Shown: in pieces, positions 9,272 through 17,364 of the stretch
How positions within the stretch are numbered: the stretch's first letter is position 1
Layout of the letters: each line of letters starts with the position of its first letter
Origin: Celerinatantimonas yamalensis
Lineage (GTDB): Bacteria > Pseudomonadota > Gammaproteobacteria > Enterobacterales > Celerinatantimonadaceae
DNA length: 64,000 nucleotides
NCBI RefSeq assembly: GCF_046054155.1
Contig: NZ_JBEQCT010000011.1
Coordinates: 1-64,000 of the forward strand
Direction: 5' to 3'
The notes under the pieces: generated by a model
Databases searched by the model: none
Told to the model about the DNA's origin: nothing
What the model saw: the letters and a program-made list of their open reading frames with translations, nothing else
Program-made: the position numbers and the translations under genes

Positions 9272-10207
9272 ATGCAAAAGTACAGCCCCAACGCTTATAA
9301 CAGCCAAACCATTGCGCCACAACCACCGGCTAAGGCCAAGCGACTACTGAGTAAGTTACTTAGCGCAGGACAAGCCGCGCTGCCCTTTCACCGTACCCAT
9401 CAGCAGATCCCACAGTCAATCTTGGAGGATATGACCCCGGAGCACTGGCGAGAGATGGAGCAAGAAGATGATGGCGATTTTCAATACAACTGGAATGAAC
9501 AATTTATCCAGATCTATGTTCCACAGCTTTGGGGGCGACTTTACTTATTCCTTGCTGCATTAGCAAAGGTTATAGTACTTTATATTTCTGTTATAGTTCT
9601 TATAGGTCAAATTATCCTTATTCCTGCCTCTAACTATGATATTCCAGCTTTTATCTCGTCATCAATTCTATATCTCGAATGGATTTTTCTACCCTGCGCG
9701 TTGATTTGGGCTCAATTTGAACTCTCGACGAACTTTCGCACCAACTTATGGTTTCTACGCCCACGGCTACTCTTTGAGTTCAACCGCCAAACCGGCATGG
9801 TCACGTTGTATAGACCTGGGCGGTTGGTTCGATTTTCACACCCTTTTGTGGAATTTGACTGTGTGCTGACCTCGGCCCCCACCCAGTTAGGATTTATGCG
9901 CTATGGCTTGATGTTGGTGCATCGCTATCAAGGTTATCGACGGGGGATACCGGCAGCACTCCTGCTTTCCAAACGCTCGGAGCCACGCGATGAAATGCTG
10001 CGCTTATGGAATTTTATTCAGTGCTATATGGATGTCAGCCAGCCTCTACCTGACATGCTCGCCCTTGAAGCCGGCCGTTTAAACGACCCAACCACCGCTA
10101 AAGTTGACAAAAAAACTGGCCGCACGCCGCGCTACTGGCGCGATATGGATGATGAAACCTACTATCGCAGCATCACCCAATCCATCAACCACGATGACTC
10201 ATATTGA
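9272..10207 (+). CDS. Putative T6SS immunity membrane protein, last array copy with divergent C-terminus
   Basis: A 311-aa paralogue. The variable stretch is LYISVIVLIGQIILIPASNY followed by IPAFISSS. The sequence is colinear with the other copies up to RYWRDMD and then switches to DETYYRSITQSINHDDSY, so it lacks the shared tail (FAQTIRQTVRTYPDPMMGETIPVVADRESC in the others, shown here only as a landmark: start FAQTI, end DRESC). Because it is the last unit, its 3' end may be the original end of the gene, and the common tail plus spacer may have spread with the duplications. Convergent with the methyltransferase gene downstream. Confidence 0.7.
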   Translation: MQKYSPNAYNSQTIAPQPPAKAKRLLSKLLSAGQAALPFHRTHQQIPQSILEDMTPEHWREMEQEDDGDFQYNWNEQFIQIYVPQLWGRLYLFLAALAKVIVLYISVIVLIGQIILIPASNYDIPAFISSSILYLEWIFLPCALIWAQFELSTNFRTNLWFLRPRLLFEFNRQTGMVTLYRPGRLVRFSHPFVEFDCVLTSAPTQLGFMRYGLMLVHRYQGYRRGIPAALLLSKRSEPRDEMLRLWNFIQCYMDVSQPLPDMLALEAGRLNDPTTAKVDKKTGRTPRYWRDMDDETYYRSITQSINHDDSY

Positions 10208-10234
10208 ACATTGCCCTGAGTTCAAGCGAATCAG

Positions 10235-10259
10235 CTCGCTTTATGTCATACAGAGCGAG
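10235..10259. terminator. Possible hairpin between convergent genes
   Basis: CTCGCT (10235-10240) pairs with AGCGAG (10254-10259) between the end of the immunity array and the convergent methyltransferase gene. There is no clear T-tract on either side, so a terminator role is only suggested by position. Confidence 0.3.
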
Positions 10260-10272
10260 TCAAACACTATGA

Positions 10273-11199
10273 TTAATTAGCCGTATCCCGCATGCTATAA
10301 ATTTGAATTGCTACACCAATCACTGCAGCAGCTTGTTCTAAATCCATCTGAATGGCTTTCGCATACTTATCACTGGCGATCACAAAGTGACGAACACCGT
10401 TGGCCAATGCCATATGAACACCGACCACTGGAATACGGGTTCCGTTGATATTTTTAATACCAGTGACGGGATGCTTATCTGTAAATAACGTTGGCGATAC
10501 GCCAGCGCAAATCAGAACTTCGGCAATTTCATCCCCCATCTCACCTGCCCCACAAATAGCAATCTTCTCACTGCCAATCTCGGTGAGTTGATGAATCAAA
10601 CGCTGATAGAAGATGTCATGCCACCACGGTGGGGTGATTTTTTCAATAATGACTTCAATTTCATAACATCCCTTGGCATGTTGATCGGGTGTGATTGCAT
10701 AGTCGTAGCCATCATCAACATCACGGAGTTCCCGAATACGGTAGCTATTGATGGTGAGCGCCTGTTCAATATCGGCAAGCAGCGAGGCTGGGGTGTAAAA
10801 ACGCTTGTGATCATGGTTCCAATGGGAAGGCAATACCGCTTTGCGCTCATAGAGGTGGTGATGGGGTACGCTAATGACCATAAATCCACCTAGTTTGAGT
10901 ACTCGATACCACTCTTGTAGAGTCGCAATAGGATCAGTGACATGTTCTAAACAGTGGCTGGAGAACACCGCATCCACCACGCCGTCGGCATAAGGGAGGT
11001 GCTCACCATCATAATCAGGGGTGGCTAAATCCATAATGGTCGCCCACGGGGTCACCGCAGGGCCTTGCCCCCCACCAATATCCAGCACTGTATTGCCCGC
11101 TAAATACCGCTCAATAATACCGCTATTGACTCGCCGCGAATGATTTTTACCCGGTTCACCGGCTGGCTGATAATCGAGAGGGAGTGTGTTGTTGCTCAT
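10273..11199 (-). CDS. SAM-dependent methyltransferase with C-terminal Rossmann-like domain
   Basis: A 308-aa protein in two parts. Residues about 30-130 form a class I methyltransferase: VLDIGGGQGP is the SAM-binding motif I, followed by FSSHCLEHVTDP and a GGFMVISVP strand. The C-terminal part from about residue 210 begins KIAICGAGEMGDEIAEVL, a GxGxxG nucleotide-binding turn like those in the N-terminal domain of sugar acetyltransferases such as PglD. It ends without any acetyltransferase hexapeptide repeats. The start at 11199 has AAGGA 7 bases upstream. The gene overlaps the upstream GT9 gene by 44 bases, so the two are likely translated together. The substrate is unknown; a glycan precursor is likely given the neighbouring genes. 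Confidence 0.72.
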   Translation of the reverse strand: MSNNTLPLDYQPAGEPGKNHSRRVNSGIIERYLAGNTVLDIGGGQGPAVTPWATIMDLATPDYDGEHLPYADGVVDAVFSSHCLEHVTDPIATLQEWYRVLKLGGFMVISVPHHHLYERKAVLPSHWNHDHKRFYTPASLLADIEQALTINSYRIRELRDVDDGYDYAITPDQHAKGCYEIEVIIEKITPPWWHDIFYQRLIHQLTEIGSEKIAICGAGEMGDEIAEVLICAGVSPTLFTDKHPVTGIKNINGTRIPVVGVHMALANGVRHFVIASDKYAKAIQMDLEQAAAVIGVAIQIYSMRDTAN

Positions 11200-13066
11200 G
11201 ATTGCATCCTTTACCTAATTGAGAAATTTCTTCCAATAAATCGATTGCAGCAAGGTAAACCTCATTGACCGTGATCTGCAAAATACAATGGGCAAATTCA
11301 TGCCGACAGCCTTGTGCGCAAGCAAGTTCAGCAGGTTGTAGAGGACGAACAATTCGTTGCGGGACCTGCCATGGGGAAAAGCGCTCAGGGGAGTTAAGAT
11401 GAAAAGCCGGCGCACCAACGGGATGGACTGATAACTCAACCACGGGTTTAGTCAAGGCCGCAGCAAGGTGCATCACCCCACTGTCATTGCCAATAAACAT
11501 TGTGGCCCCCGCAAGATGCCGACAGGTATCATAGAGATTATCACGGCCAATCCGATTGATAATATCGACGCGCTGAGGGAGTACACGAGCATCAATATCG
11601 CCCCCACCGACAAATACAAATGCAAAGCGCTTCGGATAAATCTGCACGAGTTGCTGCGCCAAGGCAAGATATCGCTTAATGGGCCATTGCCGTTTCGCAC
11701 TACTTGCCCCCAAGCCAAAAACAATTGTTTCTTGACGCTTGGCATAAGCGGGGATCGGCCACAACCGCAACTCGCTTGAGGAGGCCACTAGCGACAAGGG
11801 TTTGAGTACCTCGAGCAGTTTTTCCACCTCATGCAGTTGGTGTGACACAGGTTGGGGATGCGTTAACGTTAAATGGGTAATCGGATTGGCACAGCGCCCT
11901 TCATCGGCCTGCAAGTTCACCAGCCCGACTCGCTCTGGGATCCCTAACAACACAGCTAGGTGATGCGCGAGGCTGTAATCAGGATAATAGCGGGCAAAAA
12001 TCGCCACATCATAGTGCTCGTCAAATAAGCCCAGATCATCAAGGAGTAACTGCTCAGGTTGATGGCGCGCCACCAGTTGATTTTGACCCACCGCAATTAC
12101 TTTTTTATAACGTGGGTCTTTGGAGACGAGCGGATAAAGCGTCTCAGTGACCACCAAAGTAACACTGCGGGCAGCACTGGCAAGTAATGCTTCAATCACA
12201 GGCGTAGCAACAACCATGTCACCGATGGCATCAATTTTAAAAACCAGCAGATCTTTATCACGCAGATCGACCGTTAAAGTGCTCGGCGCAGAACTAGCTG
12301 TCGAAGCCTGCCCAACTGCTAATATGTTATTAGTCAACACAGTAAGATACTGATCAATCTGAGCTTTCAGTTGCTGTTCATGATCCGCTTGCTTGGGCAG
12401 AGTATGATCGCTCAAGGTAGCAATTTGAGTGATTACTTGCAAAGTATCGGCTAGCCAGTCCTCATCAAAACCTTCTGGCCACAGCTTCACGGCGCACCGC
12501 AGCACTTCGATGGCCTGAAATCGGGTTTGAATCACATGTGCGCCTTTAATCCCATGCAATGCAGGGAATAAGAGTGGATCAAACCCTAATAACAGATACC
12601 CACCATTTTGCTCAAGCGAGCGCAGAGCGGCCAGATGACCCGCCCAGCGCCGAGCAAAACCAAGCTCACCCCAATCTGGATACAATCCGCTCGGTAGCAC
12701 AATAGCCGATAAGTAGTGATCTGGGGTATAGCCAAGCCCTGGCGCGTAGCAGCCAAACTGATCGGGACGGCGTAAACTCACGATTCCGACTTGCCGTGAA
12801 CGTTCAACTTGCGCGATGCCTGCTGAATCTGGCATCGCCAGCACACCATCATCATTGATGAGAATGCGTGTCTGCTGGGCACAACTTGCCATTAATTGTG
12901 GCAACTGTGAAAAATGACAGCATTTAATATTGGCGGCACTTATCGGTGTCGATTCCGTACACACCAAATAATAGTGGGCATCAACCCGCCACCGCGCAAT
13001 GAGTTGAACCGCCAACGTAACGGGCAATTGCTCTAAAAACAGAATAACCGATAAAGAAGCCATCAT
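11156..13066 (-). CDS. Glycosyltransferase family 9 (heptosyltransferase-like) with N-terminal extension
   Basis: A 636-aa protein. The C-terminal ~370 residues have the GT9 fold: LLVFKIDAIGDMVVATPVIEAL at the start of the domain, FGLGASSAKRQWPIKRY in the middle, and FIGNDSGVMHLAAALTKPVVEL, the conserved acceptor/donor-site motif of ADP-heptose:LPS heptosyltransferases. The first ~240 residues are not recognised, and normal heptosyltransferases are only about 350 aa, so this is an unusual two-part architecture. There is no signal peptide or membrane segment, as expected for a cytoplasmic enzyme. It follows the GT2 gene with a 9-base gap and has no strong Shine-Dalgarno sequence, suggesting coupling. 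It could add a sugar to LPS, to a surface glycan or to flagellin. Confidence 0.75.
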   Translation of the reverse strand: MMASLSVILFLEQLPVTLAVQLIARWRVDAHYYLVCTESTPISAANIKCCHFSQLPQLMASCAQQTRILINDDGVLAMPDSAGIAQVERSRQVGIVSLRRPDQFGCYAPGLGYTPDHYLSAIVLPSGLYPDWGELGFARRWAGHLAALRSLEQNGGYLLLGFDPLLFPALHGIKGAHVIQTRFQAIEVLRCAVKLWPEGFDEDWLADTLQVITQIATLSDHTLPKQADHEQQLKAQIDQYLTVLTNNILAVGQASTASSAPSTLTVDLRDKDLLVFKIDAIGDMVVATPVIEALLASAARSVTLVVTETLYPLVSKDPRYKKVIAVGQNQLVARHQPEQLLLDDLGLFDEHYDVAIFARYYPDYSLAHHLAVLLGIPERVGLVNLQADEGRCANPITHLTLTHPQPVSHQLHEVEKLLEVLKPLSLVASSSELRLWPIPAYAKRQETIVFGLGASSAKRQWPIKRYLALAQQLVQIYPKRFAFVFVGGGDIDARVLPQRVDIINRIGRDNLYDTCRHLAGATMFIGNDSGVMHLAAALTKPVVELSVHPVGAPAFHLNSPERFSPWQVPQRIVRPLQPAELACAQGCRHEFAHCILQITVNEVYLAAIDLLEEISQLGKGCNHEQQHTPSRLSASR

Positions 13067-13075
13067 ATTAGGAAC

Positions 13076-14026
13076 TTATGCGAAGTGAAATAATTGCCGC
13101 GCTTGCTGCGGCTGATGGCAAAGCGTTGCCACCTCACGGTGGCGCGCATCAAAATAAACGGATGATTGCACTGACAGTTGGATCATCTCACTAAACAGAG
13201 CATCTTCGCCTTGGCGTAAAAAATACAATGCAGCAGCAAAGCGCACATGGGCAATGCCCGCATCGATGGCTTCATTGCTCACCCCAAATTGTTGCCCCAA
13301 TCGGCAGGCTGTTTCTAACTCTCGCGTTACTGTTAAACGACGCTGTACATCTCTTGCGGTTTGCGCACCAAAGCTATTGGCATGTACGCGGTAGCGACCC
13401 AATACCTGATCTACCCGATCAATACTGCCGTCAAGATACCCCGCGTTCATAATATGCCATGGATAATCACAGATGATTTGGCACTCGTGTTCAAGGGCCT
13501 GGATCAAAAAGGCGTGGCGTCGAAAGACAATACTACTCGCCTGTAAAAAAGTGCCATAGCGAATCAAATGCTCAACCGTTGCTTGCTGCGGAATATATTG
13601 GGCATTGTAAAAATCGCGGCTAAATCGTTTAAGTTGCGCACCGGTCTCACTATCAAATACGTCTGCTTCATGATACGCCAGCGCACAATCAGGGTGCGTA
13701 TTTAAATAATCGACCATTGTTTGGAGTTTCCCTGGCAGCGCTAAATCATCACCGTCAAGATACGCAATCAATTGACCCTTTGCGCGATCGAGCAAACGAG
13801 CCATGGTGGCAACCAACCCTAAATTTGGGCAATTCGTCATCACCTGCAACCGCTCTGGGTAGCGTTGGCGCATAGTTTCAATGACTTGGGCAGTATGATC
13901 ACTCGAAGCATCGTCACACACAATTACTTCAAAGTCGAAACGACACTGCTGCTCAAGCACACTTGCTAAACATGGGCCAATATAATCTTGCAGATTGTAA
14001 GCTGGAATGATCACTGAGAGTTGCAT
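13076..14026 (-). CDS. Glycosyltransferase family 2
   Basis: A 316-aa cytosolic GT-A fold enzyme. LSVIIPAYN starts the domain, VIVCDDASSDHTAQVIE carries the first aspartates, and AYLDGDDLALPGKL contains the DxD metal/nucleotide-sugar site. An ATG 42 bases further upstream exists, but the start at 14026 is preferred because AGGA lies 5 bases before it and the GT2 domain begins at once. The C-terminal ~100 residues are helical without further motifs. It is the first gene of a three-gene glycan operon (GT2-GT9-methyltransferase) transcribed leftward. Donor and acceptor cannot be read from sequence. Confidence 0.8.
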   Translation of the reverse strand: MQLSVIIPAYNLQDYIGPCLASVLEQQCRFDFEVIVCDDASSDHTAQVIETMRQRYPERLQVMTNCPNLGLVATMARLLDRAKGQLIAYLDGDDLALPGKLQTMVDYLNTHPDCALAYHEADVFDSETGAQLKRFSRDFYNAQYIPQQATVEHLIRYGTFLQASSIVFRRHAFLIQALEHECQIICDYPWHIMNAGYLDGSIDRVDQVLGRYRVHANSFGAQTARDVQRRLTVTRELETACRLGQQFGVSNEAIDAGIAHVRFAAALYFLRQGEDALFSEMIQLSVQSSVYFDARHREVATLCHQPQQARQLFHFA

Positions 14027-14283
14027 ACTCGTCCTACCGATTAATTCAACAGATGCAGACGGCCCCAACTATCGACAAAGTGTTACATCATGGGCGTCAA
14101 AAGTTTTACTCTCATATGCCATACAATTTTTACGCCATAATACCAACTCAGCATCAAAGATGTATCTGCGTTATGACCTGTCATATGAATCACTTAAATC
14201 ATTTCACAAACACTGACCAGTCGACTGCACATAAAGTTAGGTGATCACATGCTTACGTCGCCCTCAGCTATAGCAGCCAGCAA

Positions 14284-14311
14284 CCCAGCTCATGGCAAGT
14301 TTGTAGCTGGG
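14284..14311. other. Inverted repeat between the GT2 and gtr operons
   Basis: CCCAGCT (14284-14290) pairs with AGCTGGG (14305-14311). The hairpin stands about 30 bases beyond the stop codon of the glucosyltransferase gene (minus strand) and may help end that transcript, but no run of T follows closely. Confidence 0.35.
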
Positions 14312-14340
14312 CTAGCCGTCATTTCTATTAACCTGTTATG

Positions 14341-15825
14341 CTATTCCTTTCCTTTAAACACAACCGCAAAGCTATCTTTTTTCTCGCCTAACGTATAATA
14401 CGGGGTATCACTAATGACGTGAAAATAACCGTCCTTTAAAACTGCTGATTTAGATTTAAATACAATATTTAGATCTTTAGTGAGAAAATCATGTTTAAAT
14501 AGATTTGCACCACTTGTTAGTAATTCAGAGTTACTCTCCAAATACATATCTGTGAAATATGACTTCAATAAATAAAATATGATTGGATAAGCATCTTTCG
14601 TTGCTAAATTCACATTAACTGCGGGAAAGGTTCCAGCGACCATCAACTCTTTTGATTTAAAATTAGTCTGATTAATCCTCTCACCTATTGTGTGAATAGC
14701 TAATAAATAGTTGTCATAACGCGCTTGCTGAGCATTTGGGTAAACCGCCGCATAAATATAAAAGATAACCAGCATCGGTATCATCAACCAATGACTTTTG
14801 TTTTTTATGATCACTTTATTTAAAAGATAAAATAGATAAACCAAAACGCCAGAAAACCCTATCATAACTCGGTATTTAACAACAGGTTCTTTTAAAAAAC
14901 AAAAGATAAGAAAGGATAAAAAAATAATAACTAAAGGCGATGATAATAATATATAAGAGTAAAATCGACTTAATTTTAAACTATTTTTTCTTACCTGTGT
15001 AAAGTCTAAATAAAAAACACTCATAAAAAAGATCAACGCATAACCATAGGCCACATATTTGAAGTGCCCTTCAAATAGTAGATGAATCATACCAAAAAAT
15101 AATTTGATGTGTACAATAAATTGATGAATAAAACTTCCATTAATTTTTAATAATTCACTATGCTGAACACTATAAGCCCCACCCACAAGATGCTGGAAAG
15201 AGAGACTATAGATGATATAACTCAAAACAAGGGCAAGAGCTTTTAATAAAATATCAATATTAATGTTTTTAGTTTTAAGGAAAACAGCCCTATCAATATA
15301 GAAAATAACCGACAAAGTTAAAAACAGATTGATTGCGGGTTGATACGTTGACCACACTAAAAATAATATAAAACAGGTTAAACCGAGACCCAACCAACTT
15401 TTCACCTCTTCAGTAACAAATGTGGCCCAAATCGCCAGGGCAGTAGCGAGAAACATCGTCAATGCATCATAATGGTATGAAGCATTAGCGAGTAAAAATG
15501 GGTTAGCAAGGATTAAGAGCGTGGCAATCACACCACTCATGACATGGCCTTGAAAAAGAAATTTCCGTATCTTATCACTCGCCCATATAACGGATAACAC
15601 ACCTAAAATAAGACCTAATGGATAGATATCTACAACGCGATCGGCAGAGATTAGTTTAAAAATAAAATTAGTGACTGGTCTTGCATTTAAGTCCCATCCA
15701 AACACACCGATAACACTTCGATAGATATCATCTAAATAATAAAAATTATTCGTTAAGAATCCAAAAAAGTATATAAATAAAAATAAACTAGACAGAATTA
15801 AATAATTTTTTTTATCAACTGACAT
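14341..15825 (-). CDS. Type-specific glucosyltransferase, GtrII-like membrane protein
   Basis: A 494-aa polytopic membrane protein with about ten hydrophobic segments and an early FYYLDDIYRSV motif, typical of the Glucos_trans_II family. It contains NARPVTNFIF close to the N-terminus, and a soluble C-terminal domain of about 120 residues that would face the periplasm. In Shigella phages and many bacteria the third gene of a gtrA-gtrB-gtr(type) cassette transfers glucose from undecaprenyl-phosphate to O-antigen. Here it is the third gene in exactly that order, 13 bases after gtrB. The gene is much more AT-rich than the surrounding glycan genes, a sign of lateral acquisition. Acceptor specificity is not predictable. 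Confidence 0.8.
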   Translation of the reverse strand: MSVDKKNYLILSSLFLFIYFFGFLTNNFYYLDDIYRSVIGVFGWDLNARPVTNFIFKLISADRVVDIYPLGLILGVLSVIWASDKIRKFLFQGHVMSGVIATLLILANPFLLANASYHYDALTMFLATALAIWATFVTEEVKSWLGLGLTCFILFLVWSTYQPAINLFLTLSVIFYIDRAVFLKTKNINIDILLKALALVLSYIIYSLSFQHLVGGAYSVQHSELLKINGSFIHQFIVHIKLFFGMIHLLFEGHFKYVAYGYALIFFMSVFYLDFTQVRKNSLKLSRFYSYILLSSPLVIIFLSFLIFCFLKEPVVKYRVMIGFSGVLVYLFYLLNKVIIKNKSHWLMIPMLVIFYIYAAVYPNAQQARYDNYLLAIHTIGERINQTNFKSKELMVAGTFPAVNVNLATKDAYPIIFYLLKSYFTDMYLESNSELLTSGANLFKHDFLTKDLNIVFKSKSAVLKDGYFHVISDTPYYTLGEKKDSFAVVFKGKE

Positions 15826-15838
15826 TGAATAGCCCTAA

Positions 15839-16759
15839 CTATTTTTTAAAATACCGTGGTCGATTGAGAGATTGATTATAAATTTTCCATAAGTACTCAC
15901 CCAATATACCAATACTAAGCAATTGCACACCGCTAAACATGACTATTATATCAGAGATTAAGTAGGTAGAGCTCATCATTAAATGTGCTGTAAACAACCA
16001 TTTGATGAAAACAACCAACAGTAGAAAAAATGAAGGAAAAAATAAAGAAACCCCTAAATATAACCATATTCTTAACGGAAATATAGATGATGACAGTAAA
16101 GATCCGACAGCAAAGCCTAATAATTTAAAAGGGCTAAAATTAGAGACCCCCTTCACACGTGGCTCTCTGGTATATTCGACAATGGCACAGGTTCCACCGA
16201 CAATATTGTACACGCCTTTCATGAACAGTTCGTAATCACCCAGTTGAATGATACGGTCCACTACGCCTTTAGAAAGAAGCCGAAAATCACCCACATTTTC
16301 TTCTATCTTATTGTTAGATAACTGATTATATACTTTATAAAACAGCTTGGAGGATAATCGTTTCGCTAGGCTATCTGAACTGCGATCAACCCGTTTGGCT
16401 AAGACCGAATCCGCTTTGGAACTTTCCCATTTTTTGACTAAAAGTGGAATCGTTTCAATTGGGTCTTGCAAATCGACATCAATTGGGATGACCGCATCAA
16501 TCGTCTCATCGATATGTTCAAGACCTGCAAACAATGCAGCTTCTTTACCAAAATTACGAGTAAAATGAATCACTTTTACTTGCACATCTTGCTGACACAA
16601 TTCATTTAAAATAGCTTCTGTATTATCAACACTGCCATCATTCACAAATAATATTTCAAAGTCAAATGCTTGTTTAACCAGATTTTCTTTTGCATCATGA
16701 TAAAATATAGGAATCGTTTTTTCTTCATTATAAACAGGAACGATTAACGACAGCTTCAT
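15839..16759 (-). CDS. gtrB: Bactoprenol glucosyltransferase GtrB
   Basis: A 306-aa GT2 enzyme with two C-terminal membrane helices, the usual size and plan for GtrB, which moves glucose from UDP-glucose to undecaprenyl phosphate on the cytosolic face. LSLIVPVYNEEKTIPIF opens the catalytic domain, LFVNDGSVDNT and IDVDLQDP carry the metal-binding aspartates, and RLLSKGVVDRI lies in the acceptor region. The hydrophobic segments fall at about residues 228-250 and 262-290. The start overlaps the gtrA stop by four bases (16756-16759). The gene is AT-rich like its cassette neighbours. Confidence 0.9.
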   Translation of the reverse strand: MKLSLIVPVYNEEKTIPIFYHDAKENLVKQAFDFEILFVNDGSVDNTEAILNELCQQDVQVKVIHFTRNFGKEAALFAGLEHIDETIDAVIPIDVDLQDPIETIPLLVKKWESSKADSVLAKRVDRSSDSLAKRLSSKLFYKVYNQLSNNKIEENVGDFRLLSKGVVDRIIQLGDYELFMKGVYNIVGGTCAIVEYTREPRVKGVSNFSPFKLLGFAVGSLLSSSIFPLRIWLYLGVSLFFPSFFLLLVVFIKWLFTAHLMMSSTYLISDIIVMFSGVQLLSIGILGEYLWKIYNQSLNRPRYFKK

Positions 16760-17115
16760 ACTTTTTCTCTAAAAACGAAGTAATTTGAATAAATATATCC
16801 GATCATAAAACTTACCAATGAGAAAAAAACGAGTGTGAATATAGGATTAATGTTTAATTCATCAGCAAATAAACCGATCAGCGCTGCAATACTCCCCATA
16901 CCCAGAAGATATAAAAAATATCGCTTATATTTCATTGTCATACGGAAGGTAAATTTGGAGTTTGTCACAAAACCAAATAAATTAGCGCAGAAAAAGCCAA
17001 GAAGATTCGCCAATGATTGATCTCGCGAAACAGTCGCTAGAAATAGATAAAAAATAGTCCAATGTAAGAAAGTATTTATCAAACCAACAAATCCGTATCG
17101 TACTATCTTTCCCAT
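16756..17115 (-). CDS. gtrA: GtrA-family flippase for undecaprenyl-phosphate-glucose
   Basis: A 119-aa protein with four transmembrane helices, the usual GtrA size. The motifs RYGFVGLINTFLHW at the N-terminus and NLFGFVTNSKFTF in the middle are diagnostic. GtrA is thought to flip undecaprenyl-phosphate-glucose to the periplasm for the type-specific transferase. It is the first gene of the cassette. The ~250 bases upstream (17116-17364) are AT-rich and presumably hold the promoter. I see no Dam/OxyR-type phase-variation GATC cluster there. Confidence 0.9.
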   Translation of the reverse strand: MGKIVRYGFVGLINTFLHWTIFYLFLATVSRDQSLANLLGFFCANLFGFVTNSKFTFRMTMKYKRYFLYLLGMGSIAALIGLFADELNINPIFTLVFFSLVSFMIGYIYSNYFVFREKV

Positions 17116-17364
17116 GAGATAGTCATCCTTGAAATCATTTATGTTATCTTATTAAGAACGAATAAATGAATCGTCATTTAGACCAACCCCATCTATCACA
17201 TCAACTCAAAGTAAGTTTTGAGGTATATTTAAAGATTATAATCCTCGAAAGCATAGCGCCGATATAAGTGTCTGTCAAAATATATAACCTTCTAATAACT
17301 ATGTAAATATAGAGACTCATACTTGTTAAGTAAAAAGAATTAATCATCTGATACAATCGATTTA

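Larger units (their letters stand above)
4832..10207 (+). repeat. Five-unit tandem gene array, period about 1.1 kb
   Basis: Start-to-start distances are 1114, 1104, 1118 and 1104 bases. Each unit is one immunity-type gene plus a 119-134 base spacer. Large parts of the units are identical at the nucleotide level, including synonymous positions, while a block of about 100 bases (for example 5131-5230 and 6240-6340) is strongly diverged. This is a gene array produced by unequal crossing-over and homogenised by gene conversion, not a transposon: I see no terminal inverted repeats and no transposase. Confidence 0.92.

Noticed and set aside
4832..10207. CRISPR array or insertion-sequence repeats
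   Set aside because: The repeat units are 1.1-kb protein genes, there are no cas genes, transposase or terminal inverted repeats.
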